Assembly (NCBI RefSeq): GCF_026126425.1
Contig: NZ_JAFMPW010000019.1
Location: forward strand, 1-53,482
From: Muriicola sp. Z0-33
GTDB lineage: Bacteria; Bacteroidota; Bacteroidia; Flavobacteriales; Flavobacteriaceae
Direction of reading: 5' to 3'
Length of the DNA: 53,482 nucleotides
Positions 26,514 to 33,962 of the stretch are shown one piece after another. Every line of letters begins with the position of its first letter. Within the stretch, counting starts at the first letter, position 1. The notes under the pieces were generated by a model. It did no database searches. It had not been told where the DNA came from and saw nothing but the letters and a program-made list of their open reading frames with translations. Both the position numbers and the translations under genes were made by a program.

Positions 26514-27620
26514 ATGAAAAAATTTTTGTTAATAATTGAAGATGATTTTGAAGTATTGGGTAATGGTTTAGGCAATGTTGCATACCATCAATATTTACCG
26601 GCAAATTTCCTGATGAATTTATGTGATGAAATTGGAATTAAAATGAGTTTTATGGTGGACGTAGCCCACGTCCTCGAATTAAAAAAGAATGCAGCTAGAT
26701 CTTCAGACATAAGGTTTCAAATCTTACTTTGGGAAGAAACTGTGAAACAAATGGTAGACAGGGGTTTTGATGTTCAATTACATCTTCATCCCCAATGGCT
26801 TAACGCAACGTACAAAGAACCTTTCTTTTATTTAGGGGATAATTGGAATTTAGGAAGAAGCAAACAAGATGAACAAGAAATTTTAATAAAAAATAGCGTT
26901 GAGTATCTCACGAACCTGATCACTCCTATAAAAAAAGATTACAAACTATCTACATTTAAAGCCGGATCATGGGGGCTACAACCTTCTGAAAATCTATTAG
27001 CCTTATTTGATAAATATAATTTTAAAATAATTTGTGGGTTAAGAAAAGACATGCACATTCCATCGGCAGGAATTGATTACAGAGGTCTTGAGGAAGATAC
27101 ATTGCCTTATTGTCCAAACTATAAAGATGTAAGAAAAGTAGGTAAAAATGGTAACTTAGTAATCATTCCTCTTGCTTATTATTCCCCTGATTTTGTGACC
27201 CTAAGTAGATTACTTTATCATCTTAAAGTAAAAATGCGTAAAAAACAAGACCCTAGTATATTCTACAATAAATCAATTCCTAATGAGGTTTATTCCAATA
27301 ATGGAATTAAGAACAAGAAGATATTAAAATTCGGGATGCATCCATATTTAACTCACCTTAAGTTTAGTAACGAGCCTTTTTCTTACCTTAAAAAATCATT
27401 TGACACAGTACATAAAAGATTTTTGAAACTTGAAGGAAATGGGATTCCAATAATCTTTGAAAGTCATACAAAACATTATATGGGCAACTACAATAATATC
27501 AGTAAATTTTTAAAGTACATTATTACTCAATATAATGAAACAGTTGAGTTTATTACATTTTCTGACTATATAAATAACTATATGAGCAAAACAAAAGTGA
27601 TTTGCAATGAAGATATCTAA
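26514..27620 (+). CDS. Polysaccharide deacetylase-like (WbmS-type) protein
   Basis: This 368-residue cytoplasmic protein lacks the classical NodB sequence but keeps its metal-site plan. IIEDDFEVLGNG near residue 7 could give the base/metal acids, and VQLHLHPQWLNATY near 86 the His-x-His pair. FKAGSWGLQPSENLLALFDK near 148 recalls the deacetylase barrel's later strand. HPYLTHLKF and FESHTKHYMGNY are further His-rich segments. I place it with deacetylase-like proteins of O-antigen and capsule loci (WbmS type). The probable job is removing an acetyl group from a nucleotide- or lipid-linked amino sugar. Its last 14 bases overlap the next gene, so the two are translationally coupled. Confidence 0.6.
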   Translation: MKKFLLIIEDDFEVLGNGLGNVAYHQYLPANFLMNLCDEIGIKMSFMVDVAHVLELKKNAARSSDIRFQILLWEETVKQMVDRGFDVQLHLHPQWLNATYKEPFFYLGDNWNLGRSKQDEQEILIKNSVEYLTNLITPIKKDYKLSTFKAGSWGLQPSENLLALFDKYNFKIICGLRKDMHIPSAGIDYRGLEEDTLPYCPNYKDVRKVGKNGNLVIIPLAYYSPDFVTLSRLLYHLKVKMRKKQDPSIFYNKSIPNEVYSNNGIKNKKILKFGMHPYLTHLKFSNEPFSYLKKSFDTVHKRFLKLEGNGIPIIFESHTKHYMGNYNNISKFLKYIITQYNETVEFITFSDYINNYMSKTKVICNEDI

Positions 27621-28752
27621 TGATAATATTTATCTAGAAGAAGATTTAGAAAAGTTTTTTAAGATAAATAACTCTGTCTGTTTTAATTCAGAATTAGAAT
27701 TTGATATTCTTATTCTGCCCTCGTTTAATCAATGGGAAGAAATAAAAAATCATTTTCGGTTGGACTTTAGGTACTTTGATAAATTATTATTTAAAATTCA
27801 CTTTAAAAGAAATAACCATTTAAGAGATCACGAAAGGTGCAATATCCTGAATTTTTTACTAATTGGTTATTACTATTCTAAAGATGTAAGGTATTTCAAT
27901 GAGTTTTTATTCTTCTATGAAGAAAATGAAAGGTATGTAGAACTAATGACTATCTCAAAAAGTATATTTTACAAAAATATTGTAAATCATAAGCATATAC
28001 ATCCCTTAACATCAACTGAAAAAGTAAGTTCATTTATAGCACAAATAAAAAAAAAAGATATTTTACGTAAAATAGAGAAGCCTGTAAATATTGGGCTAAT
28101 CGGCAACCCTATTTTTTTTAAAAAGATAAAAGCTCAACTCAATAAAATTGGACTTAATGTAAGTGTGTATCTTGTAAAGTACCATCAAAATAAATATTTG
28201 AATGCCTTATTTAACTTTCCACTATTCTGGCCGGTTTTAAGACTTCTTAGAATCATTCCTAACTATAAAGTTGTAAACCATAGAGATAAAAACCTGTCTT
28301 TAGCTGAAAAAGGATTAAAAGGTCAGGTTACCATAGGGTTTCATAAATTAGGTATTATCATTAGGGATAATATTATTGAAAATTTTTCAAAAGGACTTCT
28401 AAATGACCATTGGGCGGTACTTCCATTTGTTAGAGGGCGCTCTTCCATTGAATTCTCACTGTTGTTTGGGTTTGAAGTAGGAGCCACAGTTCATCTTGTA
28501 ACAAATAAAATTGACGAAGGGGCAATAGTTAATGTTTATACATACAAAATCGATAAAATACATTCTATTAAGGGCATAAGAAAAAAGGTTAGAAATGATT
28601 TAACAACTCGTATTGTTGACGCAATGACTAAATATATATCATCTAACTATAGAACTATAGAAAATAATCCAAATATGGGATTAACATACTACAGTATTCA
28701 TCCATTATTAGCAAACTACATAGAAACTGACATTTTGAATAAAAGTGTTTAA
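27607..28752 (+). CDS. Formyltransferase-like protein with extra N-terminal domain
   Basis: Residues from about 159 (VNIGLIGNPIF) to 310 match the formyltransferase fold of methionyl-tRNA and sugar formyltransferases. The catalytic triad appears intact: Asn266 and His268 in LNDHWAVLPFVRGRSS and Asp303 in KIDEGAIV. The folate donor would be N10-formyl-tetrahydrofolate. Residues 1 to about 155 form an extra domain (FDILILPSFNQWEEIK...) that I do not recognise. This is too long and too different for the translation enzyme Fmt. In this context a sugar N-formyltransferase for the capsule repeat is the best inference. It overlaps the deacetylase-like gene by 14 bases and is the last gene of the polysaccharide locus. 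Confidence 0.65.
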   Translation: MKISNDNIYLEEDLEKFFKINNSVCFNSELEFDILILPSFNQWEEIKNHFRLDFRYFDKLLFKIHFKRNNHLRDHERCNILNFLLIGYYYSKDVRYFNEFLFFYEENERYVELMTISKSIFYKNIVNHKHIHPLTSTEKVSSFIAQIKKKDILRKIEKPVNIGLIGNPIFFKKIKAQLNKIGLNVSVYLVKYHQNKYLNALFNFPLFWPVLRLLRIIPNYKVVNHRDKNLSLAEKGLKGQVTIGFHKLGIIIRDNIIENFSKGLLNDHWAVLPFVRGRSSIEFSLLFGFEVGATVHLVTNKIDEGAIVNVYTYKIDKIHSIKGIRKKVRNDLTTRIVDAMTKYISSNYRTIENNPNMGLTYYSIHPLLANYIETDILNKSV

Positions 28753-28916
28753 CAATGTATAAAAATAATAGGCGAAATAGTAGTGTATTTATGAGTAGTA
28801 GCCCGCTTCAACTTTCGTGTGACTCGACAGGAAAGTGCCACGCAGTCCGCTATTAATCTTATACTAACCGTTGGCATCAATAGCTCAAAAATTTAATCTT
28901 ACAGTAATTGTACAAT

Positions 28917-28952
28917 ATTTAAAAGAAAAACCCCATAAAATAGATCTATGGG
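28917..28952 (-). terminator. Intrinsic terminator after ompW
   Basis: CCCATA at 28932-28937 pairs with TATGGG at 28947-28952. Read on the - strand, the hairpin follows the ompW stop codon by about 20 bases and is followed by a T-rich run (GTTTTTCTTTT). This is a standard rho-independent layout. It also separates ompW from the converging formyltransferase gene. Confidence 0.7.
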
Positions 28953-28971
28953 ATTTAATATTGTGAGTGGA

Positions 28972-29634
28972 CTAAAATTTATATCCTACACCAAATCCAA
29001 TAGCCAGAGGATGTATATCAACATCTGCGCCAACGGTTGCGCCCAATGCCGAAGTTGCATCGACTGTTGCATCAGTCTGAATAAATATCTTCTTTAGGTC
29101 AACATTCAGGAACCATTGGTCGCTTAAAGAATAGTCAAAGCCCCCTTGAAAAGCAAGCCCCAAACTATTTTCATAGTCTACAGCATCGGCTACAGCACCT
29201 TCATCTGCTCCGTAGAAAATAGTGAAATTGACACCGGCCCCTAAATAGGGTTTCAGGGCTCCGCCTGTAAAATGGTATTGCAAGGTTAGTGTAGGCGGCA
29301 ATAACCAAACATCGCCCAATTCTATATCTCCTGCAGCAGTATTAATTGCCTCCACATCGTGTTTTGATGTCCCGAGAATAAGTTCAGCCGCAATATTTTC
29401 TGTAAAGAAATAGGTGAAATCCAATTCAGGAATCACAGCTGTGGAAATGTCCACATCACCTCCAATGCTCTCTATGGTGGCACTCTCGTCCGGAGTAATG
29501 ACCACTCCTCTAAGCCGCACCTGCCATTTACTAAAATCGGATGATGCATTAGCATCATCCTGCCCCTGAACGCTCAATGAAAACAAAACGCCAACCAATA
29601 GAATTACTAATAAATTTTTCATATATAATTTCAT
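28972..29634 (-). CDS. ompW: OmpW-family outer membrane beta-barrel protein
   Basis: This 220-residue protein has a signal peptide (MKNLLVILLVGVLFSLSVQG) and the length of OmpW, an eight-stranded outer membrane barrel. VRLRGVVITPDESATIESIG near residue 40 and IPELDFTYFFTENIAAELIL near 68-87 are family features. LPPTLTLQYHF near 112 and PYLGAGVNFTIFYG near 130, then the terminal strand ending in KF, also fit the family. OmpW forms a small hydrophobic channel; its physiological substrate is not firmly known. ATG 29622 (MKNLL) may be the real start, with ATG 29634 four codons upstream. It is monocistronic, between its own terminator and a promoter region with a candidate FNR-type operator. Confidence 0.88.
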   Translation of the reverse strand: MKLYMKNLLVILLVGVLFSLSVQGQDDANASSDFSKWQVRLRGVVITPDESATIESIGGDVDISTAVIPELDFTYFFTENIAAELILGTSKHDVEAINTAAGDIELGDVWLLPPTLTLQYHFTGGALKPYLGAGVNFTIFYGADEGAVADAVDYENSLGLAFQGGFDYSLSDQWFLNVDLKKIFIQTDATVDATSALGATVGADVDIHPLAIGFGVGYKF

Positions 29635-29651
29635 TTAAGTTAAATCTGGCG

Positions 29652-29659
29652 CAAAACTA
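29652..29659 (-). promoter_or_regulatory. -7 promoter element of ompW (TAGTTTTG)
   Basis: On the - strand TAGTTTTG is an exact match to the Bacteroidota -7 consensus TAnnTTTG. It lies 18 bases before the first ompW ATG. The predicted transcription start is near 29648. No clear -33 TTTG is present at the right distance, which fits a promoter that needs an activator. Confidence 0.6.
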
Positions 29660-29681
29660 TGCTGGAAAAAAAGGGGCGTTC

Positions 29682-29695
29682 ATGATATATATCAT
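29682..29695. promoter_or_regulatory. Candidate FNR/CRP-type operator of ompW
   Basis: ATGATATATATCAT is a perfect 14-base palindrome. Its core TGAT-N4-ATCA is the half-site arrangement bound by FNR/CRP-family regulators. The centre lies about 41 bases upstream of the predicted ompW start, the classic position for class II activation. Confidence 0.55.
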
Positions 29696-29779
29696 AGATG
29701 AATTTTTAGTGTCGAGAAATATTTTTATTTCAGCAAAACAAGGGAATAAAAAATCACAGATAGACGGAATCCCAAACCG

Positions 29780-32461
29780 TTAAGGAAGTCCAAACCGATA
29801 TTTAAGCTTTAAAAGCAGATAGGATGGCAACAGCTTAAATTCTGTATTATAAGTGCCGATATCACTTATGGCAAAACTCCTGTAAGTTCTGGTATTGAAC
29901 AAATTATTACCATTTAAGCTTAATTCGAGTTTGTTTTGCCTTAAGGTATAGCGCAAAGCAAAATCAAGAAAATAGTAAGTGTTACTCCTATTATCGCGGT
30001 TCCCGAAAAAATATCTTTCTGCCTTCATCTCAATATTAAATCTGCCTCCACCATTATATGACAAATCGAGGAAAGAAATATTGTCTGTATACGCATTCGC
30101 CATTATTGTTTTAATCCGATGATTCGTCCACTTTGTACCAGCGTGGAAATTAAGTTTTCCACGAAATCCGGAGCGTAGTTGCAGGCCATAGTTATAAGCA
30201 ACCGATAAGACTTCTCTTAGCTCCGAATTATTTACCATATTCCCATATTTTAATCTTGAATAACCCAGATCCAATTTAATGTTTGAAGAAAACGCGCTGA
30301 TATAATGGTCTATTTTAGTGTTGAAATTTAGAAGATCCCTGTCTTTTATCATAAGACGTTCGGATAAACTATAATTAGGATCAATCACCATACTACTTGA
30401 AAAGAAATCATGGTTTCTGAGGTAGAGCAATACTGTGTTTGCAAAAAACCTATCACTCCAGTTGCCCAACTTATAACTTAGGAGAAAATTAGAAGCCGTC
30501 AATTGACTGAAAGAACCCGCACCTTTTGTAAAAGACTGAAAACCTGTTAAAGCAAAATTGTCATAAACATCTAATATGCTCGCATTAGTGCTAGAAAAGC
30601 TATATACCCCTCTAAAGGAACTCTTATCACTTGGTGACCAATCGAAACCAATTCTTGTATTAATAAAAAAGGGGGTTTCATTTACGGTACCAGATGCATT
30701 CTCAATGCCGTTAGCCAGTTGATGAAGCCCCAAACTTCCGTTAAATCCTAATTGCTTAGTCTTCCAGGTATATTTCGTTTTAAAATACAGGTCATTGGAG
30801 GCATATTCCAAACTGTTCTGATACCCGGGTGGAAGTTCAACTGCATTTATTCCTTCCATTAAGATCAGGTTAGACATAAAAGTATCCTTTCGATATTGAT
30901 CTCCTATTTGAAACTCAAGTAAATGCCCTTTTTTTTGTTTTGTAAGCAAATGAACTTCAAATGCCAAAAGATTCAATTTGCTCTTGGTATTCTGAACAAT
31001 ATTATCAGCAGTGGTAATTTGAGGGAATAATTCAGGATAAAACAGCTCATTTATAGCATAGCGCTGAGGAACATCTTCATAAATATATCTTCCGCTAAAA
31101 AGTAGCATGCTATTTCCCTCCAATTTTCTTGTAAACCTTATAATTTGGTCCATAAAGGAGGCATTGGTCTCCAGGTCTTCAATTGCGGTACTTGAATTAA
31201 ATGACAAATTACCAATACTATTGTTTTCATTATTACTAAAACGGGAACTTGACATCAAAGAAGCTGTTTGTGACAATTCCAGATCCAGATCAACCTCCAT
31301 AAACCCAAGTGTACTGTTTTTAAACAAATCGCGATTTTCGATGTTAATGAATTTGGTTCCCAGAATGTCCACAGCAGCAGTACTACTTCTAAAGAAACCG
31401 TTTTCATCCCAGCTTAAAAATCCATTGGTTGAAATCTTAAGCCGTTTAAACGGATTAAAAATTGCATTGAGTGAGATGAGTTCAGAGTTGTTAAAATTTG
31501 TTCTATCTTTTTTAAAGTTGACAGGGATGGGGTCTATTTGTAATAAATGATGTGCTCTTTGTCCTTCACCAATTGCAGTTAAATCATCATAATTAATCGG
31601 ATTTATTAGTCCGTCCAAATACCCTTTGGCGTCATGACCAATATCATTAAGGTTGCCGTAGAGATAGTATTTATTCTTCTTCCCATAATTCATCAAAATT
31701 GTTGAAAATTCATAATTGTCCGAGCTAGTAAGACCATGGGCCATCTCAACATTGCCAAACCAAATACGTTTTGCCTCTTCCTTTAGTCTTAAATTCAATG
31801 CAATTTTATCACTATCCTGAATGTCTTTAAGCAAATCATTTTCCAAATAGTTGTTTATAACCTCTACCTTGTCTATTGATTTAGAGGGCATATTTTTAGT
31901 GATCATTTTATAGCCCCGTTTAAAAAAGTCGTCCCCCTCTATCATGACTTTTTCAATTTCCGTATTTCCCACCCTGATACCACCATCCCGATCAACATTA
32001 ACATTAGGAAGGTGCTTTAAAATATCCTCAACAACTTCTTCACTGCCCCTGGAGAATGCATCCACGTCAAAAACTATAGTGTCTTTTCTGATGTCAATTG
32101 GTTTATCATCAATTAAAATGACTTCATCCAGGACAACCACACTTTTATTAAGTACAACGTTTAAGGTAAATGCTCTTTCTGAGACAGAAGACACCTTTAT
32201 AGGTCTGCTTTGTTTTTCAAAGCCAAGGGAAGAGAATTCAAGGACAAAATTTCCCGCTGCCTTTAAGTTGAGCTCGTAAAAGCCATCAGAATTTGTAAAT
32301 GTGTAGGAATGTATCTTATTGTCCATAGACTTACAAACAACATTTGCATTTGTAATTGCCTTATCGCCAATTGTTCTGATTTTTCCTTTAACAACAAATT
32401 GCCCGTGAAGAGGAAGTACCAAAACAAAAAAACACAAAAAGTATTTCCACTGATTATTCAA
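29780..32461 (-). CDS. TonB-dependent-receptor-like outer membrane protein
   Basis: This 893-residue outer membrane protein has a signal peptide ending near HGQ. A carboxypeptidase-regulatory-like domain follows (about 24-105, VKGKIRTIGDKAITNANVVC). A plug-like domain begins at DEVILIDDKPIDIRKDTIVF (about 112) with VMIEGDDFFKRGY near 173. The rest is a large beta-barrel ending in LLLKLKYRFGLP. I see no N-terminal TonB box of the classical type. This class (SusC-unlike, with a GLPGLI partner) is widespread in Bacteroidota and its substrates are mostly unknown. Its ATG overlaps the stop of the GLPGLI gene by four bases (ATGA), so the two are coupled. The last residues lie 145 bases from the ompW start. 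Confidence 0.83.
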   Translation of the reverse strand: MNNQWKYFLCFFVLVLPLHGQFVVKGKIRTIGDKAITNANVVCKSMDNKIHSYTFTNSDGFYELNLKAAGNFVLEFSSLGFEKQSRPIKVSSVSERAFTLNVVLNKSVVVLDEVILIDDKPIDIRKDTIVFDVDAFSRGSEEVVEDILKHLPNVNVDRDGGIRVGNTEIEKVMIEGDDFFKRGYKMITKNMPSKSIDKVEVINNYLENDLLKDIQDSDKIALNLRLKEEAKRIWFGNVEMAHGLTSSDNYEFSTILMNYGKKNKYYLYGNLNDIGHDAKGYLDGLINPINYDDLTAIGEGQRAHHLLQIDPIPVNFKKDRTNFNNSELISLNAIFNPFKRLKISTNGFLSWDENGFFRSSTAAVDILGTKFINIENRDLFKNSTLGFMEVDLDLELSQTASLMSSSRFSNNENNSIGNLSFNSSTAIEDLETNASFMDQIIRFTRKLEGNSMLLFSGRYIYEDVPQRYAINELFYPELFPQITTADNIVQNTKSKLNLLAFEVHLLTKQKKGHLLEFQIGDQYRKDTFMSNLILMEGINAVELPPGYQNSLEYASNDLYFKTKYTWKTKQLGFNGSLGLHQLANGIENASGTVNETPFFINTRIGFDWSPSDKSSFRGVYSFSSTNASILDVYDNFALTGFQSFTKGAGSFSQLTASNFLLSYKLGNWSDRFFANTVLLYLRNHDFFSSSMVIDPNYSLSERLMIKDRDLLNFNTKIDHYISAFSSNIKLDLGYSRLKYGNMVNNSELREVLSVAYNYGLQLRSGFRGKLNFHAGTKWTNHRIKTIMANAYTDNISFLDLSYNGGGRFNIEMKAERYFFGNRDNRSNTYYFLDFALRYTLRQNKLELSLNGNNLFNTRTYRSFAISDIGTYNTEFKLLPSYLLLKLKYRFGLP

Positions 32462-33261
32462 TTGCTATTGATCTTAGTGCTGTCGTTACTTTTTTTAACC
32501 TCAATTCTTATATTGGAAATGTGGACAGACCTATCGCTTTTAGTCAGTATTCTCCTTGCCTTTTCCTCAATGGAATTGGTGATACTGTCCTGATACTTCT
32601 GTAGAAGTTCTTCGTATTGAGAATTGCTGATATAATCCGCATCCGATGAGGGAGCATCCATAGTTTGCTTAAAAGGATAAACGACTTTAGTAGCCGCCAG
32701 ATACAGCTTTCGATCTTCAGAATACAGCTCAAGTATTAAGCCCAATAACTGGCCAAATTCAAAAGGGCCGAAAGTGGTTGGTATATCCCTTGTAAACCAG
32801 GCGATATAACGATTCCCCTTGTATTCCAAAGTTGCTTTTAAGCAATCAAAGGATTGTATTTTTTTGGTGTCCGATGCTATCTCCCATTCCTGCTCCTGAA
32901 TAGGTTCCTGGATAAATACTTTGCTTTGGGAGTTAAAATCCTGAACGGAACGTATAAAATGTTGACGTCTGTATTCATAGTAGTAACTATTAGAAAGAGT
33001 ATCCACGACTTCGCGGTTCACATTTAATCTGAATTGATCCACCCCAAATTCCTTAACTTCATTGATTTCTTCATTTTTGGCATCTATCTTATAATTGAAT
33101 AAAGATCGACTGGCATTGAAAAGTAAGATGGAAGAAAATTTTCTAGTGGTATTATCCAGGATCTTAAATACTTCATATTCTACTTTCACATCAGACATGG
33201 AGTTGTCCTGCGAACAAACAGCACTATAGCCCAGGAGGAAGAATATCATAATATATTTCAT
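32458..33261 (-). CDS. GLPGLI-family secreted protein
   Basis: I chose ATG 33261 (267 residues) because it gives a signal peptide MKYIMIFFLLGYSAVCSQ; the longer frame from 33333 adds 24 residues without function. The protein is periplasmic or surface-exposed. Family features: VKVEYEVFKILD near the N-terminus, FNYKIDAKNEE, YYYEYRRQHFIR, EWEIASDTKKIQSFDCLKAT, and the signature region IPTTFGPFEFGQLLGLILEL. Here the GLPGLI motif reads QLLGLI, a divergent form. GLPGLI proteins of unknown function are usually encoded beside a TonB-receptor-like protein, as here. Its C-terminus is charged (VHISNIRIEVKKSNDSTKIN). Confidence 0.85.
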   Translation of the reverse strand: MKYIMIFFLLGYSAVCSQDNSMSDVKVEYEVFKILDNTTRKFSSILLFNASRSLFNYKIDAKNEEINEVKEFGVDQFRLNVNREVVDTLSNSYYYEYRRQHFIRSVQDFNSQSKVFIQEPIQEQEWEIASDTKKIQSFDCLKATLEYKGNRYIAWFTRDIPTTFGPFEFGQLLGLILELYSEDRKLYLAATKVVYPFKQTMDAPSSDADYISNSQYEELLQKYQDSITNSIEEKARRILTKSDRSVHISNIRIEVKKSNDSTKINSN

Positions 33262-33270
33262 ATGATTGGT

Positions 33271-33306
33271 ATAAAAATTGCCATCCGGTGGTATCCGAAT
33301 GGCAAT
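33271..33306 (-). terminator. Internal terminator/attenuator after the small secreted protein gene
   Basis: On the - strand, ATTGCCAT (33306-33299) pairs with ATGGCAAT (33284-33277), extended by a G-U pair and CGG/CCG with a six-base loop. That makes a 12-pair stem, followed at once by TTTTTA (33276-33271). It lies 16 bases after the stop of the small protein gene and 15 bases before the GLPGLI start. It should end most transcripts after the first gene and allow limited read-through into the receptor genes. Confidence 0.75.
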
Positions 33307-33322
33307 GAGAATAACGTAGATA

Positions 33323-33730
33323 TCAGATACCAAGTTGCGCTCTTAAATCTGCGATTAGTGCCTTAATGACACTCTTTATTTCAGAACAACTGGCAGTAAC
33401 CGTAGCACTTACGCTAATGGTAGTTTTATGACCAGTACTAGCCACTCCTACGTTGCCTTCCATACCCAAAGTATGACTTACAGTTACGGTTGCAGTTACT
33501 GAACAATCATCCCTTGTATAATCAAAAAAATCATCAAGCGTGGAAAGATCAAAAATTTCCATTTCATCAATGGTCTCAAATTCAAATAATATAGCTTCAT
33601 TATAATTATCTCCATCCTGGATAATTTTAATACTGGGCCTCACTTTCTCCGAGGTAGTACTTCCTGTTACTGCTGAAACAGAACCGAGCGTTAATAAACT
33701 TAGTGTCAGGAATAAAATAGTTTTCTTCAT
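33323..33730 (-). CDS. Small secreted protein with two cysteines bracketing a Thr/Val-rich region
   Basis: I chose ATG 33730 (135 residues), which gives a signal peptide MKKTILFLTLSLLTLGSVSA; the longer frame begins 45 codons earlier in noncoding-looking sequence. The mature part has an acidic stretch (FEFETIDEMEIFDLSTLDDF, about 50-69). From Cys76 to Cys115 there is an alternating Thr/Val/Ser region (SVTATVTVSHTLG ... TTISVSATVTAS) that looks like a two-stranded beta hairpin closed by a disulfide. His86, Met90 and His101 lie inside it. The C-terminal 20 residues look helical. I recognise no family. It is the first gene of the operon with the GLPGLI and TonB-receptor-like genes, and is separated from them by a terminator-like hairpin. 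Confidence 0.7.
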   Translation of the reverse strand: MKKTILFLTLSLLTLGSVSAVTGSTTSEKVRPSIKIIQDGDNYNEAILFEFETIDEMEIFDLSTLDDFFDYTRDDCSVTATVTVSHTLGMEGNVGVASTGHKTTISVSATVTASCSEIKSVIKALIADLRAQLGI

Positions 33731-33962
33731 AATTCTTTGTTGATAAATGTTACTGTCTACTTTCAGGTTTACTGTCGCTGTTTCGACATGTCCGACAACC
33801 AATTGGATTGTAGAGAGGTGAATTGATTTTAACTCTCCATTTGCGGTGAAAATAGATTGCCCCAACGCAATAAGCTTGCAGCATCAAGGGCAAAATTTAT
33901 CTTAGAATGATTTTGATGAGAATTGGTTAACTTTAGTAATTTAGATTCAAAAGAAAATTTTC

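Noticed and set aside
31107-31550. Plus-strand ORF of 147 codons inside the TonB-receptor-like gene
   Set aside because: It is antisense to a continuous, well-patterned beta-barrel coding frame.
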